Shown piece after piece: positions 54,950 through 64,000 of a DNA stretch of 64,000 bases. The stretch covers positions 1,757,501 to 1,821,500 of the forward strand of contig NZ_CP141588.1 of assembly GCF_035594035.1 (NCBI RefSeq), written 5' to 3'. A model generated the notes under the pieces. The model searched no databases, was not told the DNA's origin, and saw nothing but the letters and a program-made list of their open reading frames with translations. Positions within the stretch are counted from its first letter, which is position 1; each line of letters opens with the position of its first letter. The stretch comes from Sphingomonas sp. LY54 (lineage in GTDB: Bacteria; Pseudomonadota; Alphaproteobacteria; Sphingomonadales; Sphingomonadaceae). Made by a program: the position numbers and the translations under genes.

Positions 54950-54986
54950 AAAAAAAGAGCGTCCCGAAAATACGCTCGGGACGCTC
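54950..54986 (-). terminator. Intrinsic terminator of the small lipoprotein gene
   Basis: Perfect 11-bp arms 54957-54967 and 54976-54986 with an eight-base loop, followed on the minus strand by seven T (54950-54956). Faces the lipoprotein gene ending at 55016. Confidence 0.88.
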
Positions 54987-55015
54987 ATCGATCGCGGAAA
55001 GGGAGCTGTCGCGAT

Positions 55016-55276
55016 CTACTGGTTGTTCACGACCACATCGGCGTCGTCGATCGCCTCTTCCTTGGCCTCGCCGGTTTCGCGAACGACGTCGGCCTGGTCC
55101 TGGAGATTTTCCTCGACCGCTTCGCTGGTGGCGTTGTCGGCCATTGCGTCGAGGCTATCCGCCTTGGCTTCGGCCGCGTCGGCAACGTTGTCGCCCAGCG
55201 CGTCGTCACCCTGGCCGCCGCATGCTGCAAGCGCGAGCATGCTGCCGCCGATCATGACCTTGAGAAGCAACTTCAT
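55016..55276 (-). CDS. Small acidic lipoprotein
   Basis: An 86-residue lipoprotein: signal LKVMIGGSMLALAACGG with the lipobox cysteine at about residue 19, then a strongly acidic, alanine-rich helical region (NVADAAEAKADSLDAMADN; EAKEEAIDDADVVVNNQ) with heptad-like spacing that may form a coiled coil. GGGGAA before ATG 55276 sets the start. Similar short acidic lipoproteins occur in sphingomonads; function unknown. Confidence 0.75.
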   Translation of the reverse strand: MKLLLKVMIGGSMLALAACGGQGDDALGDNVADAAEAKADSLDAMADNATSEAVEENLQDQADVVRETGEAKEEAIDDADVVVNNQ

Positions 55277-55460
55277 GTAATTCCCCTTTTTCCTTGGAAG
55301 GCGAGGCAGGAATCCGATTGCCGGCGCCATGCCCCAAGGGCCGCGCAGCGCAGCCGCACGCCCAGCCCGAGAACCTCAATTCGCCGGGAGGGCGGAAAGT
55401 TCCATGGGGGGAACCTTGCATGAGCTTCGCGCGCTGACTGGCCTTACACGCGGAGCACCG

Positions 55461-55691
55461 ATGAAATATCCGATTACATTGACACCGGGCGAGGACGGCC
55501 GCGTGCTCGTCACCTTCCCGGACGTTCCCGAAGCAGTCTGTTGCGGGCCGAGCGAGGACGTAGCGATCGCGCGCGCCGGCCCGATCCTCGATATCATCCT
55601 GACCGGCTATGAGAGCGAAGGCCGCCCGATTCCGCGGCCTTCCAGGATCGCCGACGCTCCGACGGTGGCGACGCAGCGTTTCGGGCGGTAG
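55461..55691 (+). CDS. HicB-like antitoxin, without a HicA partner
   Basis: A 76-residue HicB-family protein: YPITLTPGEDGRVLVTFPDVPEAVCCG, then AIARAGPILDIILTGYESEGRPIPRPS match the HicB half-fold. A DNA-binding C-terminal domain is absent. No hicA gene lies on either side: upstream is a lipoprotein on the other strand and downstream a PspC gene. It may be solitary and act on another toxin, or have lost its partner. The upstream frame is open for 44 codons without family similarity. Confidence 0.72.
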   Translation: MKYPITLTPGEDGRVLVTFPDVPEAVCCGPSEDVAIARAGPILDIILTGYESEGRPIPRPSRIADAPTVATQRFGR

Positions 55692-55695
55692 CGCG

Positions 55696-55881
55696 TCAGC
55701 CGTTGTCGGCGACCAGCGCGGTCAGCAAATAAGCGGGGATCGCGACCGGGCTGACGAAGACGGTGAGCAGCACCATGGTCACGCGCACCAGCAGCGGATC
55801 GACATCCATCCAGCGGGCGAGGCCGGCGCAGACGCCCAGCATCTTGGCGTTGCTTTTGTCGAGTGCGTAGCGGCTGTTCAT
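55696..55881 (-). CDS. PspC-domain small membrane protein
   Basis: A 61-residue protein equal to a single PspC domain: NSRYALDKSNAKMLGVCAGLARWMDVDPLLVR (shown to residue 30 in parts: KMLGVCAGLA, DVDPLLVR) and one membrane helix at about 35-57. PspC activates the phage-shock response to envelope stress; pspA/pspB are not beside it. ATG 55881 gives the family start; the open frame extends 54 codons upstream without similarity. Confidence 0.85.
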   Translation of the reverse strand: MNSRYALDKSNAKMLGVCAGLARWMDVDPLLVRVTMVLLTVFVSPVAIPAYLLTALVADNG

Positions 55882-55942
55882 AGTCTCAAATCCTGCGTTT
55901 CTGTTCTTGTTGCTTCTTCTTCGGCGGGGCGGGGCCGGTCGC

Positions 55943-56050
55943 TCAGACGAACTGAGAGACCGGACCGACCGCTGCGGACACGAGAAGGACGGTGGCGAAG
56001 AGCGCGCCGACGACGGAAGCGGCGAACTGGTTGAGGCTGGCATAGGTCAT
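55943..56050 (-). CDS. Tiny membrane protein upstream of pspC-like gene
   Basis: A 35-residue ORF encoding a soluble start (MTYASLNQF) and one hydrophobic helix (SVVGALFATVLLVSAAVG). GGGAGACAGAAA just before the ATG is a good ribosome site, which argues for real translation despite the size. It is on the same strand as the PspC gene, 61 bases upstream. Small proteins of this look are frequent in sphingomonads; function unknown. Confidence 0.55.
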   Translation of the reverse strand: MTYASLNQFAASVVGALFATVLLVSAAVGPVSQFV

Positions 56051-56330
56051 TTTCTGTCTCCCTGAACCGGCTGCCGGACTGCCCGGCGGCCTTGCCAGAA
56101 CATTAGCAGGGAGCGTGCCAGATGGCGCAAATGGCGGAAATCCGTGGATCGAGCAGTACGCAGGGGTAAAGTCGGGAATCCTAACCGCCGAACAATGGTG
56201 ATTTGCACCACTTTCTGGGGCGGTATTTCGCAGCCAGTGTCCGGTTCGGTGACCGCACTGTCCGAAACCGGCCACTCCTTGAAGCGAACCGGCCGCCTGC
56301 CTAGTTCGTGGACTAGGAAGAGGAGCAATT

Positions 56331-56618
56331 ATGGCCGAGCCGATGCTGTGCCCCGTCGATCGCACGCCGCTGGTGATGAGCGAGCGACAGAATATCGAGA
56401 TCGATTATTGCCCGACCTGCCGCGGCGTGTGGCTGGACCGGGGCGAACTCGACAAGATCATCGAGCGCAGCGGGGCCGCCTCCGCGCCTCCCCGCGCGGC
56501 CGATCCGCCGCCGGCGGGCCATGCCCCGCGCCCGGGCTTTGGCGGCGGTTACGGAGGCGGCTATGAGCAGCCGTACCGGAAACGGAAGAAATCTTTCCTG
56601 GAAGAGCTGTTCGACTAA
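56331..56618 (+). CDS. TFIIB-type zinc-ribbon protein
   Basis: A 95-residue protein of the zf-TFIIB (PF13453) family: CPVDRTPLVM and IDYCPTCRGVWLDRGELDKII give a ribbon with cysteines at 7, 27 and 30 and the diagnostic GVWLDRGEL. A proline/glycine-rich linker (GFGGGYGGGYEQPY) and a basic tail KRKKSFLEELFD follow. The family is widespread and uncharacterised. GAGGAGC precedes the ATG. Confidence 0.85.
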   Translation: MAEPMLCPVDRTPLVMSERQNIEIDYCPTCRGVWLDRGELDKIIERSGAASAPPRAADPPPAGHAPRPGFGGGYGGGYEQPYRKRKKSFLEELFD

Positions 56619-56683
56619 GCTTTTGCTAATCGAATCAGGGCTAAATATGGGTCGGGGGCGGTTCGATCAGGAAGCCCAAGCCG

Positions 56684-56923
56684 ATGTCATTGTCGTCGCG
56701 TCTCTCTCAGGCCCTCGCGTCCGGCCGGCGAACCCGCTGGCGGCCGCAAAGTCGCGAACAGATACTCGCCCGCTTGCTGGTCAAGCGGGCCGAGGCGCAG
56801 CAGGCCGGCTTGCACGATCTCGAGGTGGCGCTGCGCAAGCAGATCGCCTGGTCGCTGCCGGTCCGGCGCGGCGACGAGGTTGAGGAATATCCGGATGCGA
56901 ACGCTCTCGACCATAGGCTATGA
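56684..56923 (+). CDS. Hypothetical basic protein preceding the DUF488 gene
   Basis: A 79-residue protein, basic in the first half (SGRRTRWRPQSREQILARLLVKRAEAQQAGL) and helical, with no cysteines or signal peptide. It overlaps the following DUF488 gene by 29 bases in another frame, implying one transcript. The ribosome site is weak (AGGAAGCCC). No family recognised; a real gene is likely but not certain. Confidence 0.5.
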   Translation: MSLSSRLSQALASGRRTRWRPQSREQILARLLVKRAEAQQAGLHDLEVALRKQIAWSLPVRRGDEVEEYPDANALDHRL

Positions 56924-57329
56924 AGGCAAGACCCAGCCCGAATTGCTCGAGGAGCTGAAAGCGGCCGGAGTCGCGCTGCTCGTCGACGTGCGCGCCGTTG
57001 CCGCCTCGCGCCGCCCCGGCTTCTCGAAGACCGCGCTCGGCAGTGCGCTGCGCGATCAGGGCATCGACTATCTCCATCTGCGCCCGCTCGGCACGCCGGC
57101 GGCGGGGCGGGAGGCGGCGCGCAAGGGCCGCATCGCCGAGATGCGCGCCATCTATGCCGAGCAGCTCGAGACTCCGGAAGCGTTGCTGGCGATGGAGCAA
57201 TTGTTGGCGGAGGCCGGCGAGCGCCATGTCGCCTTGCTGTGCTACGAGAAGGAAGCGCCCTGCTGCCACCGCGCGATGCTGGCCGAGCGCATGCTCGAGC
57301 GCGCCGAGTTCGACGTCCGCAATCTCTAG
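56895..57329 (+). CDS. DUF488 family protein
   Basis: A 144-residue cytoplasmic protein of the DUF488 family: STIGYEGKTQPELLEELKAAGV, VDVRAVAASRRPGFSK, and near the end LLCYEKEAPCCHRAMLAERM with the conserved cysteine-histidine block. The family has a rhodanese/nuclease-like fold of unknown function. GAGGA nine bases before ATG 56895 supports this start. Its stop overlaps the convergent Crp-type gene by four bases. Confidence 0.87.
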   Translation: MRTLSTIGYEGKTQPELLEELKAAGVALLVDVRAVAASRRPGFSKTALGSALRDQGIDYLHLRPLGTPAAGREAARKGRIAEMRAIYAEQLETPEALLAMEQLLAEAGERHVALLCYEKEAPCCHRAMLAERMLERAEFDVRNL

Positions 57330-58081
57330 CGCGGGCGCCGTTCCAGATAGAGGAAAGCAGGGCTGAACTCGCCCACCCGCTGCAGCCGCTCCCAATCATG
57401 GATCACGACTTCGCCGCTGCGGAAGGTGAGCAGTCCGTCGTCGCGCAGCTTCTTGAGCATGCGATTGACGTGCACGGAGGTGAGGCCGCACGCGTCTGAG
57501 ATATCGGTCTGGGTCAGCGGCAGGCTGAAATGGAAGTCGCGCGCCAGCCCGACGATCTCGAGCCGCATGTAGAATTCGCACATCAGATGCGCGATCCGGG
57601 CGAGCGCCGTGCGGCGGCCGACCGAGAGAATGCGTTCGCGATGCAGCGCCGCGTCGAGCAAAGTCGAGAACCACAGCATGCGGGCGAGATGGGGGTGGCT
57701 TTCCGTGATCCCCCGAATTGCGTCGTGCGGCACGAGCGCGATCCGTACCGGCGTCATCGCCCCGACATTGTGCTCGAGCCGCTTCAGCAGGAAGCTGTGA
57801 AGATCGAGGAAGTCGCCCGGGACATGGACCTCCATGATCTGCCGCTGGCCGTCGGCCAGATCCTTGTAGCGCGCGACGAAGCCGTCGATGAGCAAGGTGC
57901 AGTCGCTCAAGGGAACGTCGGCCCGGACCAGCACCCGCCCCTGCGGAAACTCGCGGATGTCGCCCAGGACCTTGCGCAGAACCTCTTCTTCCTCCGCGGT
58001 AACGACATCGCGCGCCCGGAATTTGAGCAGGAGGCGCTCGACCGGGTCGACGGTCAGGGTCCGACTCGAATCATTCGCCAC
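57326..58081 (-). CDS. Crp/Fnr-family transcription regulator
   Basis: A 251-residue regulator with a cyclic-nucleotide-binding-like domain (about 35-140; FPQGRVLVRADVPLSDCTLLIDGFVARY, PGDFLDLHSFLL) and a winged HTH at about 180-235 (LTQTDISDACGLTSVHVNRMLKKL). It lacks the N-terminal cysteine cluster of oxygen-sensing FNR; only one cysteine is present near residue 61. The effector is unknown. It overlaps the DUF962 gene by 11 bases. Confidence 0.9.
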   Translation of the reverse strand: MANDSSRTLTVDPVERLLLKFRARDVVTAEEEEVLRKVLGDIREFPQGRVLVRADVPLSDCTLLIDGFVARYKDLADGQRQIMEVHVPGDFLDLHSFLLKRLEHNVGAMTPVRIALVPHDAIRGITESHPHLARMLWFSTLLDAALHRERILSVGRRTALARIAHLMCEFYMRLEIVGLARDFHFSLPLTQTDISDACGLTSVHVNRMLKKLRDDGLLTFRSGEVVIHDWERLQRVGEFSPAFLYLERRPR

Positions 58082-58430
58082 GCGCGGGCTCGCTCGTTGT
58101 ATGAGGGCGCACGCCCGCGGCGGCGAGTTCGCGGTCGATCCGGCCGGTCAGCCACAGCGCCCACATGCGGAAGTCGGCGATCAGCGACCAGGCTGGATAG
58201 GTGAACGTCGCCGGCCGGTTGCGCTCGATCAGGGCATGGCTCCCCCAGGCGAAGGCGTAGCCGGCCACCGGCATCGCCAGCAGCAGCCACCAATTGCCGG
58301 TGACCAGCGCGATGAGCGCGATCGCCACCACCAAAGTGGTCCCGGCATAATGGAAGGCGCGGGTCCGCGGCTTGCTATGCTCGCGCAGGTAGAAGGGCCA
58401 GAATTCGGCGAAAGTCCTATAGGTTCGCAT
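58071..58430 (-). CDS. DUF962/Mpo1-like membrane protein
   Basis: A 119-residue membrane protein: FAEFWPFYLREHSKPRTRAFHYAGT at the start, two to three helices (LVVAIALIALVTGNWWLLL), then GYAFAWGSHALIERNRPATFTYPAW and SLIADFRMWALWLTGR. The HxxxxxxRxxHxxG and GHAxxExNxP-like blocks are those of the yeast Mpo1 (2-hydroxy fatty acid dioxygenase) family. Reaction in bacteria untested as far as can be judged here. Confidence 0.85.
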   Translation of the reverse strand: MRTYRTFAEFWPFYLREHSKPRTRAFHYAGTTLVVAIALIALVTGNWWLLLAMPVAGYAFAWGSHALIERNRPATFTYPAWSLIADFRMWALWLTGRIDRELAAAGVRPHTTSEPARGE

Positions 58431-58842
58431 CGACTGCCTCCGGTTTGCGCGCGCGCGGCTCGACGAGATGGCTGGCGGCGAGCGCGCCCAGCAGCGGCGC
58501 GAGCACCGCCGAAATCTGCATCCACACCGGATGCGGGATCATCATGACATTGACCACGGCCGCGCAGGCGACGAGCCCCGCCACCGGCCAGGCCGCCCAC
58601 CAGCGCCGGCAGATCCGCTTCGCCACGACGCCGCCGGCCAAAGCGCCGACAAGCCATGCGAAAATGACGACCAGTTTTGCGGGAAGGGGAATGGCAGCCA
58701 CGACCTGCCCGGACGCCTCCGGATTGCGCAGTTCGAGATCGTCGGGAAGCGGGTAGGCCATGTGGCCGAGCAGCTCGACCAGGACGATGGTGGCGAACGC
58801 CGCCACAATTCCCAGCGCTATGCCGACGACAATGCGGACCAT
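58417..58842 (-). CDS. Hypothetical four-helix membrane protein
   Basis: A 141-residue inner-membrane protein with helices at about 3-25, 55-76, 83-102 and 108-128 and a short polar loop (PLPDDLELRNPEASGQ) in the first periplasmic segment. No motif recognised. It overlaps the DUF962 gene by 14 bases and so belongs to the same unit with that gene and the Crp-type regulator. Confidence 0.72.
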   Translation of the reverse strand: MVRIVVGIALGIVAAFATIVLVELLGHMAYPLPDDLELRNPEASGQVVAAIPLPAKLVVIFAWLVGALAGGVVAKRICRRWWAAWPVAGLVACAAVVNVMMIPHPVWMQISAVLAPLLGALAASHLVEPRARKPEAVDANL

Positions 58843-58896
58843 CGCGCCCCCTTTCCTGCCGATTGTATAGCACGAAAGGCGCAGGGTGACAGGGCT

Positions 58897-59754
58897 TCAG
58901 CCGTTGACGATCGTCCCCCCATTGGGGTGCAGCACCTGGCCCGACATGTAGCTCGAATCCTCGCAGGCCAGGAACAGGAAGCTCGGCGCAACCTCGTTGG
59001 GCTGGCCCGGCCGCCCCATCGGCGTGTCCTTGCCGAAATCGGGGATCTTCTCGGGCGGCTGCCCGCCGAACGGATTGAGCGGCGTCCAGATCGGCCCCGG
59101 CGCCACCGCGTTTACGCGAATCCCGTCCTCGATCAGGTTCTCGGACAGCGAGCGGGTGAAGGCCGTGATCGCGCCCTTGGTCGCGCTGTAGTCGAGCAGG
59201 ATCTTGGCGCCCTTGTACATCGTCACCGACGTGCAGTTGACGATCGCCGACCCGGATTTCAGGTGCGGCCGCGCCGCCTGGACCAGATAGAACATGCTGA
59301 AGATGTTGGTCTGGAAGGTCCGCTTCAGCTGCTTCTCGCTGATGTCGGTAATATCCTGCTCATAATGCTGCTCGCCGGCATTGTTGACGAGGATGTCGAG
59401 CCCGCCGAGCTTGTCGACCGTCTCCTGCACGGCGCGGTCGCAAAAGTCCTTCTCGCCGAGATCGCCGGCGATGGTGATGGCGCGGCGGCCCTCGTGCTCG
59501 ACGATCTCCTTGGTCTTGGCGGCGTCGTCATGCTCGCACAAATAGAGGATCGCGACGTCCGCGCCTTCGCGGGCGTAGAGCGCGGCGACGGCGCGGCCGA
59601 TGCCGCTGTCGGCGCCGGTGATCAGCGCCACCTTGCCCTCGAGCCGACCCGATCCGGGGTAGCGCGGCTCCCAATCGGGCTTGGGCTCGAGCTCGCTCTC
59701 GTGTCCGGGAAGATCGTCCTTGTGCACCATGTCGACGATTTCGGTCTCTGACAT
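58897..59754 (-). CDS. SDR family oxidoreductase
   Basis: NAD(P)-dependent short-chain dehydrogenase of 285 residues. An N-terminal extension of about 40 residues precedes the Rossmann fold (ALITGADSGIGRAVA), NNAG, the catalytic serine in NCTSVTMYKG, and YxxxK in DYSATKGA. The extension plus GRPGQPNEVAPSFLFLACEDSSYMSG place it in the YhdF/YghA-like stress-associated group. Substrate unknown. Confidence 0.9.
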   Translation of the reverse strand: MSETEIVDMVHKDDLPGHESELEPKPDWEPRYPGSGRLEGKVALITGADSGIGRAVAALYAREGADVAILYLCEHDDAAKTKEIVEHEGRRAITIAGDLGEKDFCDRAVQETVDKLGGLDILVNNAGEQHYEQDITDISEKQLKRTFQTNIFSMFYLVQAARPHLKSGSAIVNCTSVTMYKGAKILLDYSATKGAITAFTRSLSENLIEDGIRVNAVAPGPIWTPLNPFGGQPPEKIPDFGKDTPMGRPGQPNEVAPSFLFLACEDSSYMSGQVLHPNGGTIVNG

Positions 59755-59945
59755 TGCTTGTCTCCGCTGGTCCTCGGCTGGTTTTCCTCTAGAGCGCTCC
59801 AGCTTGGGGCCGGTTCCGGCCCGTTCGTCGAAGGTTCAGGCGACCTAGTCGAAAAGGGGCGCGCCGCGATCCGCTTCGGTGGAAGAGACGGGCCGCCGTG
59901 CTTGATGGAACGTAAAGGCCGGACGGCAGACGAAAAGGGGAAGGC

Positions 59946-62030
59946 ATGAGGGTCCACGCGCTACGCCTGACGAAGGCGATGCTGCTGCTGTCGACGGCGT
60001 CGGCCGCGCCGGCCTCGGCGCAGGAAACGGGAAACGCCCCGCCCCCGGCGCCGACGCTCCCCGCCGCCCAGGGCGCCAAGAGCTACACCCCGGCCGACTT
60101 CGCCCGCTTCTCGCCCAAGACCGCGCTGGACATGCTGCGCCAGGTGCCCGGCTTCACGATCCAGCAGCAGGACGAACGCCGCGGCCTCGGCCAGGCGACC
60201 GCCAACGTGCTGATCAACGGGCAGCGCATGTCCGGCAAGTCGAATGACGTCGTTACCGAGCTCGGCCGCATTTCCGCGACGAACGTGGCCCGCATCGACA
60301 TCGTCGACGGCGCGACCCTCGACGTTCCCGGCCTGTCGGGTCAGGTCGCCAATATCGTCACCGCCGCCAAGGGCCTGAGCGGCAGCTTCGCCTGGCGCCC
60401 TCAGGCCCGGCTGCGCCGCACCCCGCCGCGCCTGCTCAACGGCGAGGCATCGATCAGCGGCACCGCCGCGGGCATCGACTATACGGTGAGCCTTTCCAAC
60501 GACAGCTATCGCAACGGCAATGCCGGGCCCGAAATCGTTTTCACGCCCGACCGGACGATCATCGACCGGCGCGCCGAAGTGCTCGACGTCCGCGGCGAGG
60601 TTCCCAAGATCAGCGGCAGCTTCCGCCGCCAGGGCTCCGACGGCTCGATCGCCAACCTCAACGCCTCGGCCTCGCTCGACTATCAGGATATCGAGGAAAT
60701 CTCGCTGCGCTCCGGACCGGGCCAGCCGGACCGCGACCGCCTCCTCACCGAACGCCGCCGCGAATGGAATTACGAAGTCGGCGGCGATTACGAATTCGCG
60801 CTCGGCGGCGGCCGGCTGAAACTGATCGGCCTGCGCAGCTTCGAGCACACCCCCTACCGCCAGATACTCACCACCGATTTTGCCGACGGCCGGCCGCGCG
60901 TCGGCGACCGCTTCGAACAGGTCGCCGACGAGGCCGAGACGATTGCCCGCGGCGAATATCGCTGGAAAAGCGGCGGCGCCGACTGGCAGATTTCGGCCGA
61001 AGGTGCGCTCAACATCCTCGACGTCGCCAACAGCCTGTCGACGCTCGACGCGGCCGGCGCGTTCGTCGCCGTCCCGCTCCCCAATTCGGTGGCCACCGTC
61101 GAGGAGAAACGCGGCGAAATCATGCTGAGCTATGGCCGGCCGCTGTCCCCGGCGCTGACGCTGCAAAGCTCAGTCGGCGGCGAATATTCGCAGCTCAGCC
61201 AATCGGGCGAGGCCGGCCTCACCCGCACTTTCCTGCGCCCCAAGGGCTTCGTCTCTTTGGCCTGGAAGGCGTCGCCGCGGCTCGACGTCAGCGTCAAGCT
61301 CGAGCGCGAGGTCGGCCAGCTCAATTTCTTCGATTTCGTCGCCTCGGCCAATGTCAGCGGCGGCACCACCAATGCCGGCAACGTCAATCTCGTCCCGCAG
61401 CAGAGCTGGAACCTCGACATCGAGGCGACGCGCAACCTCGGCCCCTGGGGCACGGCCACCGCGCGCCTGTTCGGCCGCCAGATCACCGACATCGTCGACA
61501 TCGTCCCGATCGGCGAGGCCGGCCAGGCGCCCGGCAATCTCGACAGCGCGACGATCTACGGCATGCAGTGGACGAGCACGCTCAATTTCGATCCGATCGG
61601 CTGGCGCGGCGCCAAGCTCGATCTCGACCTGCAATATCAGAAGAGCCGTCTCGAGGATCCGGTCACCGGCGTCCACCGCCCGATCAACGAGAACGAGTTC
61701 CGCCGCATCGTCGCGAATTTCCGGCACGACGTGCTCAAAACCGACTGGGCCTATGGTTGGGGGTTCGAGAATTACGGAAACACCGCCGGCTACCGGCTCG
61801 ACCAGCGCTTCCGCTTCTTCAACAATCCCGGCAATCTGGGAATCTTCGTCGAGCACAAGGACGTTTACGGGCTGACGGTGCGCGGCAGCGTCGACAATAT
61901 CCTCGGCACCAACGAAGCGTTCGACCGCAGCTTCTACGATCGCCGGCGCACCAACGATTTGCTGTTCACCGAAAGTCGCGACCGCTTCTACGGTCCGATC
62001 CTGACGGTCTCGATCAGCGGAAAGATCTAG
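59946..62030 (+). CDS. TonB-dependent receptor
   Basis: Outer-membrane receptor of 694 residues: signal peptide to about residue 26 (SAAPASAQE), plug domain (about 45-145: FSPKTALDMLRQVPGFTI, VLINGQRMSGK, VARIDIVDGAT), then a beta barrel of about 540 residues ending TVSISGKI. A TonB box is not obvious. The barrel is of the sphingomonad type without clear siderophore or vitamin signature. ExbD at 46243 is far away. The stop overlaps the convergent hypothetical gene by four bases. Confidence 0.9.
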   Translation: MRVHALRLTKAMLLLSTASAAPASAQETGNAPPPAPTLPAAQGAKSYTPADFARFSPKTALDMLRQVPGFTIQQQDERRGLGQATANVLINGQRMSGKSNDVVTELGRISATNVARIDIVDGATLDVPGLSGQVANIVTAAKGLSGSFAWRPQARLRRTPPRLLNGEASISGTAAGIDYTVSLSNDSYRNGNAGPEIVFTPDRTIIDRRAEVLDVRGEVPKISGSFRRQGSDGSIANLNASASLDYQDIEEISLRSGPGQPDRDRLLTERRREWNYEVGGDYEFALGGGRLKLIGLRSFEHTPYRQILTTDFADGRPRVGDRFEQVADEAETIARGEYRWKSGGADWQISAEGALNILDVANSLSTLDAAGAFVAVPLPNSVATVEEKRGEIMLSYGRPLSPALTLQSSVGGEYSQLSQSGEAGLTRTFLRPKGFVSLAWKASPRLDVSVKLEREVGQLNFFDFVASANVSGGTTNAGNVNLVPQQSWNLDIEATRNLGPWGTATARLFGRQITDIVDIVPIGEAGQAPGNLDSATIYGMQWTSTLNFDPIGWRGAKLDLDLQYQKSRLEDPVTGVHRPINENEFRRIVANFRHDVLKTDWAYGWGFENYGNTAGYRLDQRFRFFNNPGNLGIFVEHKDVYGLTVRGSVDNILGTNEAFDRSFYDRRRTNDLLFTESRDRFYGPILTVSISGKI

Positions 62031-62326
62031 CGGCTGGCGAGGCGGAGCTTGGCGAGGCTTTCGTCGCGCGAGGATGGCAGAGCATCGGCCTCAGGCAGCG
62101 CAACCTCTTCTGGGAACAGGCTCTGCGACACCGGCGCATCGGCGCGGCGGCACTGGGCAACGACCACCGGGAAGAGCAGGTCGGTATTGCGTTCCACCGC
62201 CGCGGCCGTTGCGTCGTTGCACGCGGCCTCACTCCGATAGACGGTGTCGGCCACGCTCACTTGCTGGCAGGCGGTATCCGCCTCGCCGCAGCCGAGAATC
62301 GCCAGTACGTAAATTGCCGGACCCAT
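62027..62326 (-). CDS. Hypothetical small exported protein
   Basis: A 99-residue product: hydrophobic start (MGPAIYVLAILGCGEADTAC) that may be a short signal or lipoprotein-like leader, then four cysteines in all. RSEAACNDATAAAVERNTDLLFPVVVAQCR is the best conserved-looking part. GGAGG lies five bases before ATG 62326; a GTG one codon earlier is the alternative. Function unknown. Confidence 0.62.
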   Translation of the reverse strand: MGPAIYVLAILGCGEADTACQQVSVADTVYRSEAACNDATAAAVERNTDLLFPVVVAQCRRADAPVSQSLFPEEVALPEADALPSSRDESLAKLRLASR

Positions 62327-62434
62327 CACTGCCTCCGCTCCTTCTAAGAGCTAAATGCTTGAAGGTATTTGCAGTTCCTATTGTTTCGCTTGCATAACTT
62401 GGTGGGCCCGTCGCGCATCCCTATTTAGACGAGA

Positions 62435-64000
<1,566 letters not shown>

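Overview
The window is a GC-rich, densely coded chromosomal stretch of an alphaproteobacterium, most likely a sphingomonad (Sphingomonadales). This rests on the alphaproteobacterial flagellar regulators FliX and FlaF, a FixLJ-like pair, a lycopene cyclase of the yellow carotenoid pathway, TonB-receptor and MipA outer-membrane proteins, an Atm1-type exporter of the Novosphingobium kind, and small proteins with the DEIVVCGR motif. No tRNA, rRNA, CRISPR array, IS element or prophage was seen. Genus cannot be fixed by eye.

Layout. 1-8.7 kb: the 3' part of pepN, a four-gene Mla-type phospholipid ABC transporter (minus strand), a HAD phosphatase, a GST and a class I fumarase. 8.8-15.7 kb: CYTH-CHAD protein, aconitase, a small zinc-ribbon protein, an aspartic protease, a cyclophilin lipoprotein and a GlsB-like membrane protein. 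15.7-36.8 kb: a motility island with flgI-flgJ-flgN divergent from fliX; two tandem chemoreceptors; flgC-fliE-fliQ-fliR-flhB divergent from fliN-fliO-fliP; and a long operon motA-STAS-cheY-cheA-cheW-cheR-cheB-cheY-cheD-(unknown)-motB-fliL-PilZ divergent from flaF. Much of the flagellum (fliF, fliG, fliM, flhA, flgB, hook, filament) must be encoded elsewhere. A CCTATAAG/T box recurs in front of the motility transcripts.

36.9-44.2 kb: two outer-membrane porins, a FixJ-like regulator with a FixL-like multi-PAS kinase that lacks the recognisable heme histidine region, and nrdB with two DnaA-box-like sites upstream. 44.2-47.5 kb is the most unusual part. A RelE-type toxin is followed by an antitoxin that loses its usual HTH half and is fused in frame to a small zinc-ribbon protein. 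That ribbon is the diverged copy of a free-standing gene 1.2 kb away, and the duplicated block also carries the 3' end of exbD.

47-52.4 kb: a nuclease, a glycine-zipper protein, etfBA, sucC and crtY. 52.5-64 kb: MipA-like protein, DNA polymerase IV, small lipoprotein, orphan HicB, PspC, zinc-ribbon and DUF488 proteins, a Crp-type regulator, small membrane proteins, an SDR, a TonB-dependent receptor and the 5' part of an Atm1-like ABC exporter.

Metabolically the window holds TCA-cycle steps (aconitase, fumarase, succinyl-CoA synthetase beta), electron-transfer flavoprotein and dNTP synthesis. Its best-defined functional unit is chemotactic flagellar motility, with c-di-GMP input suggested by a double PilZ protein co-transcribed with motB and fliL.
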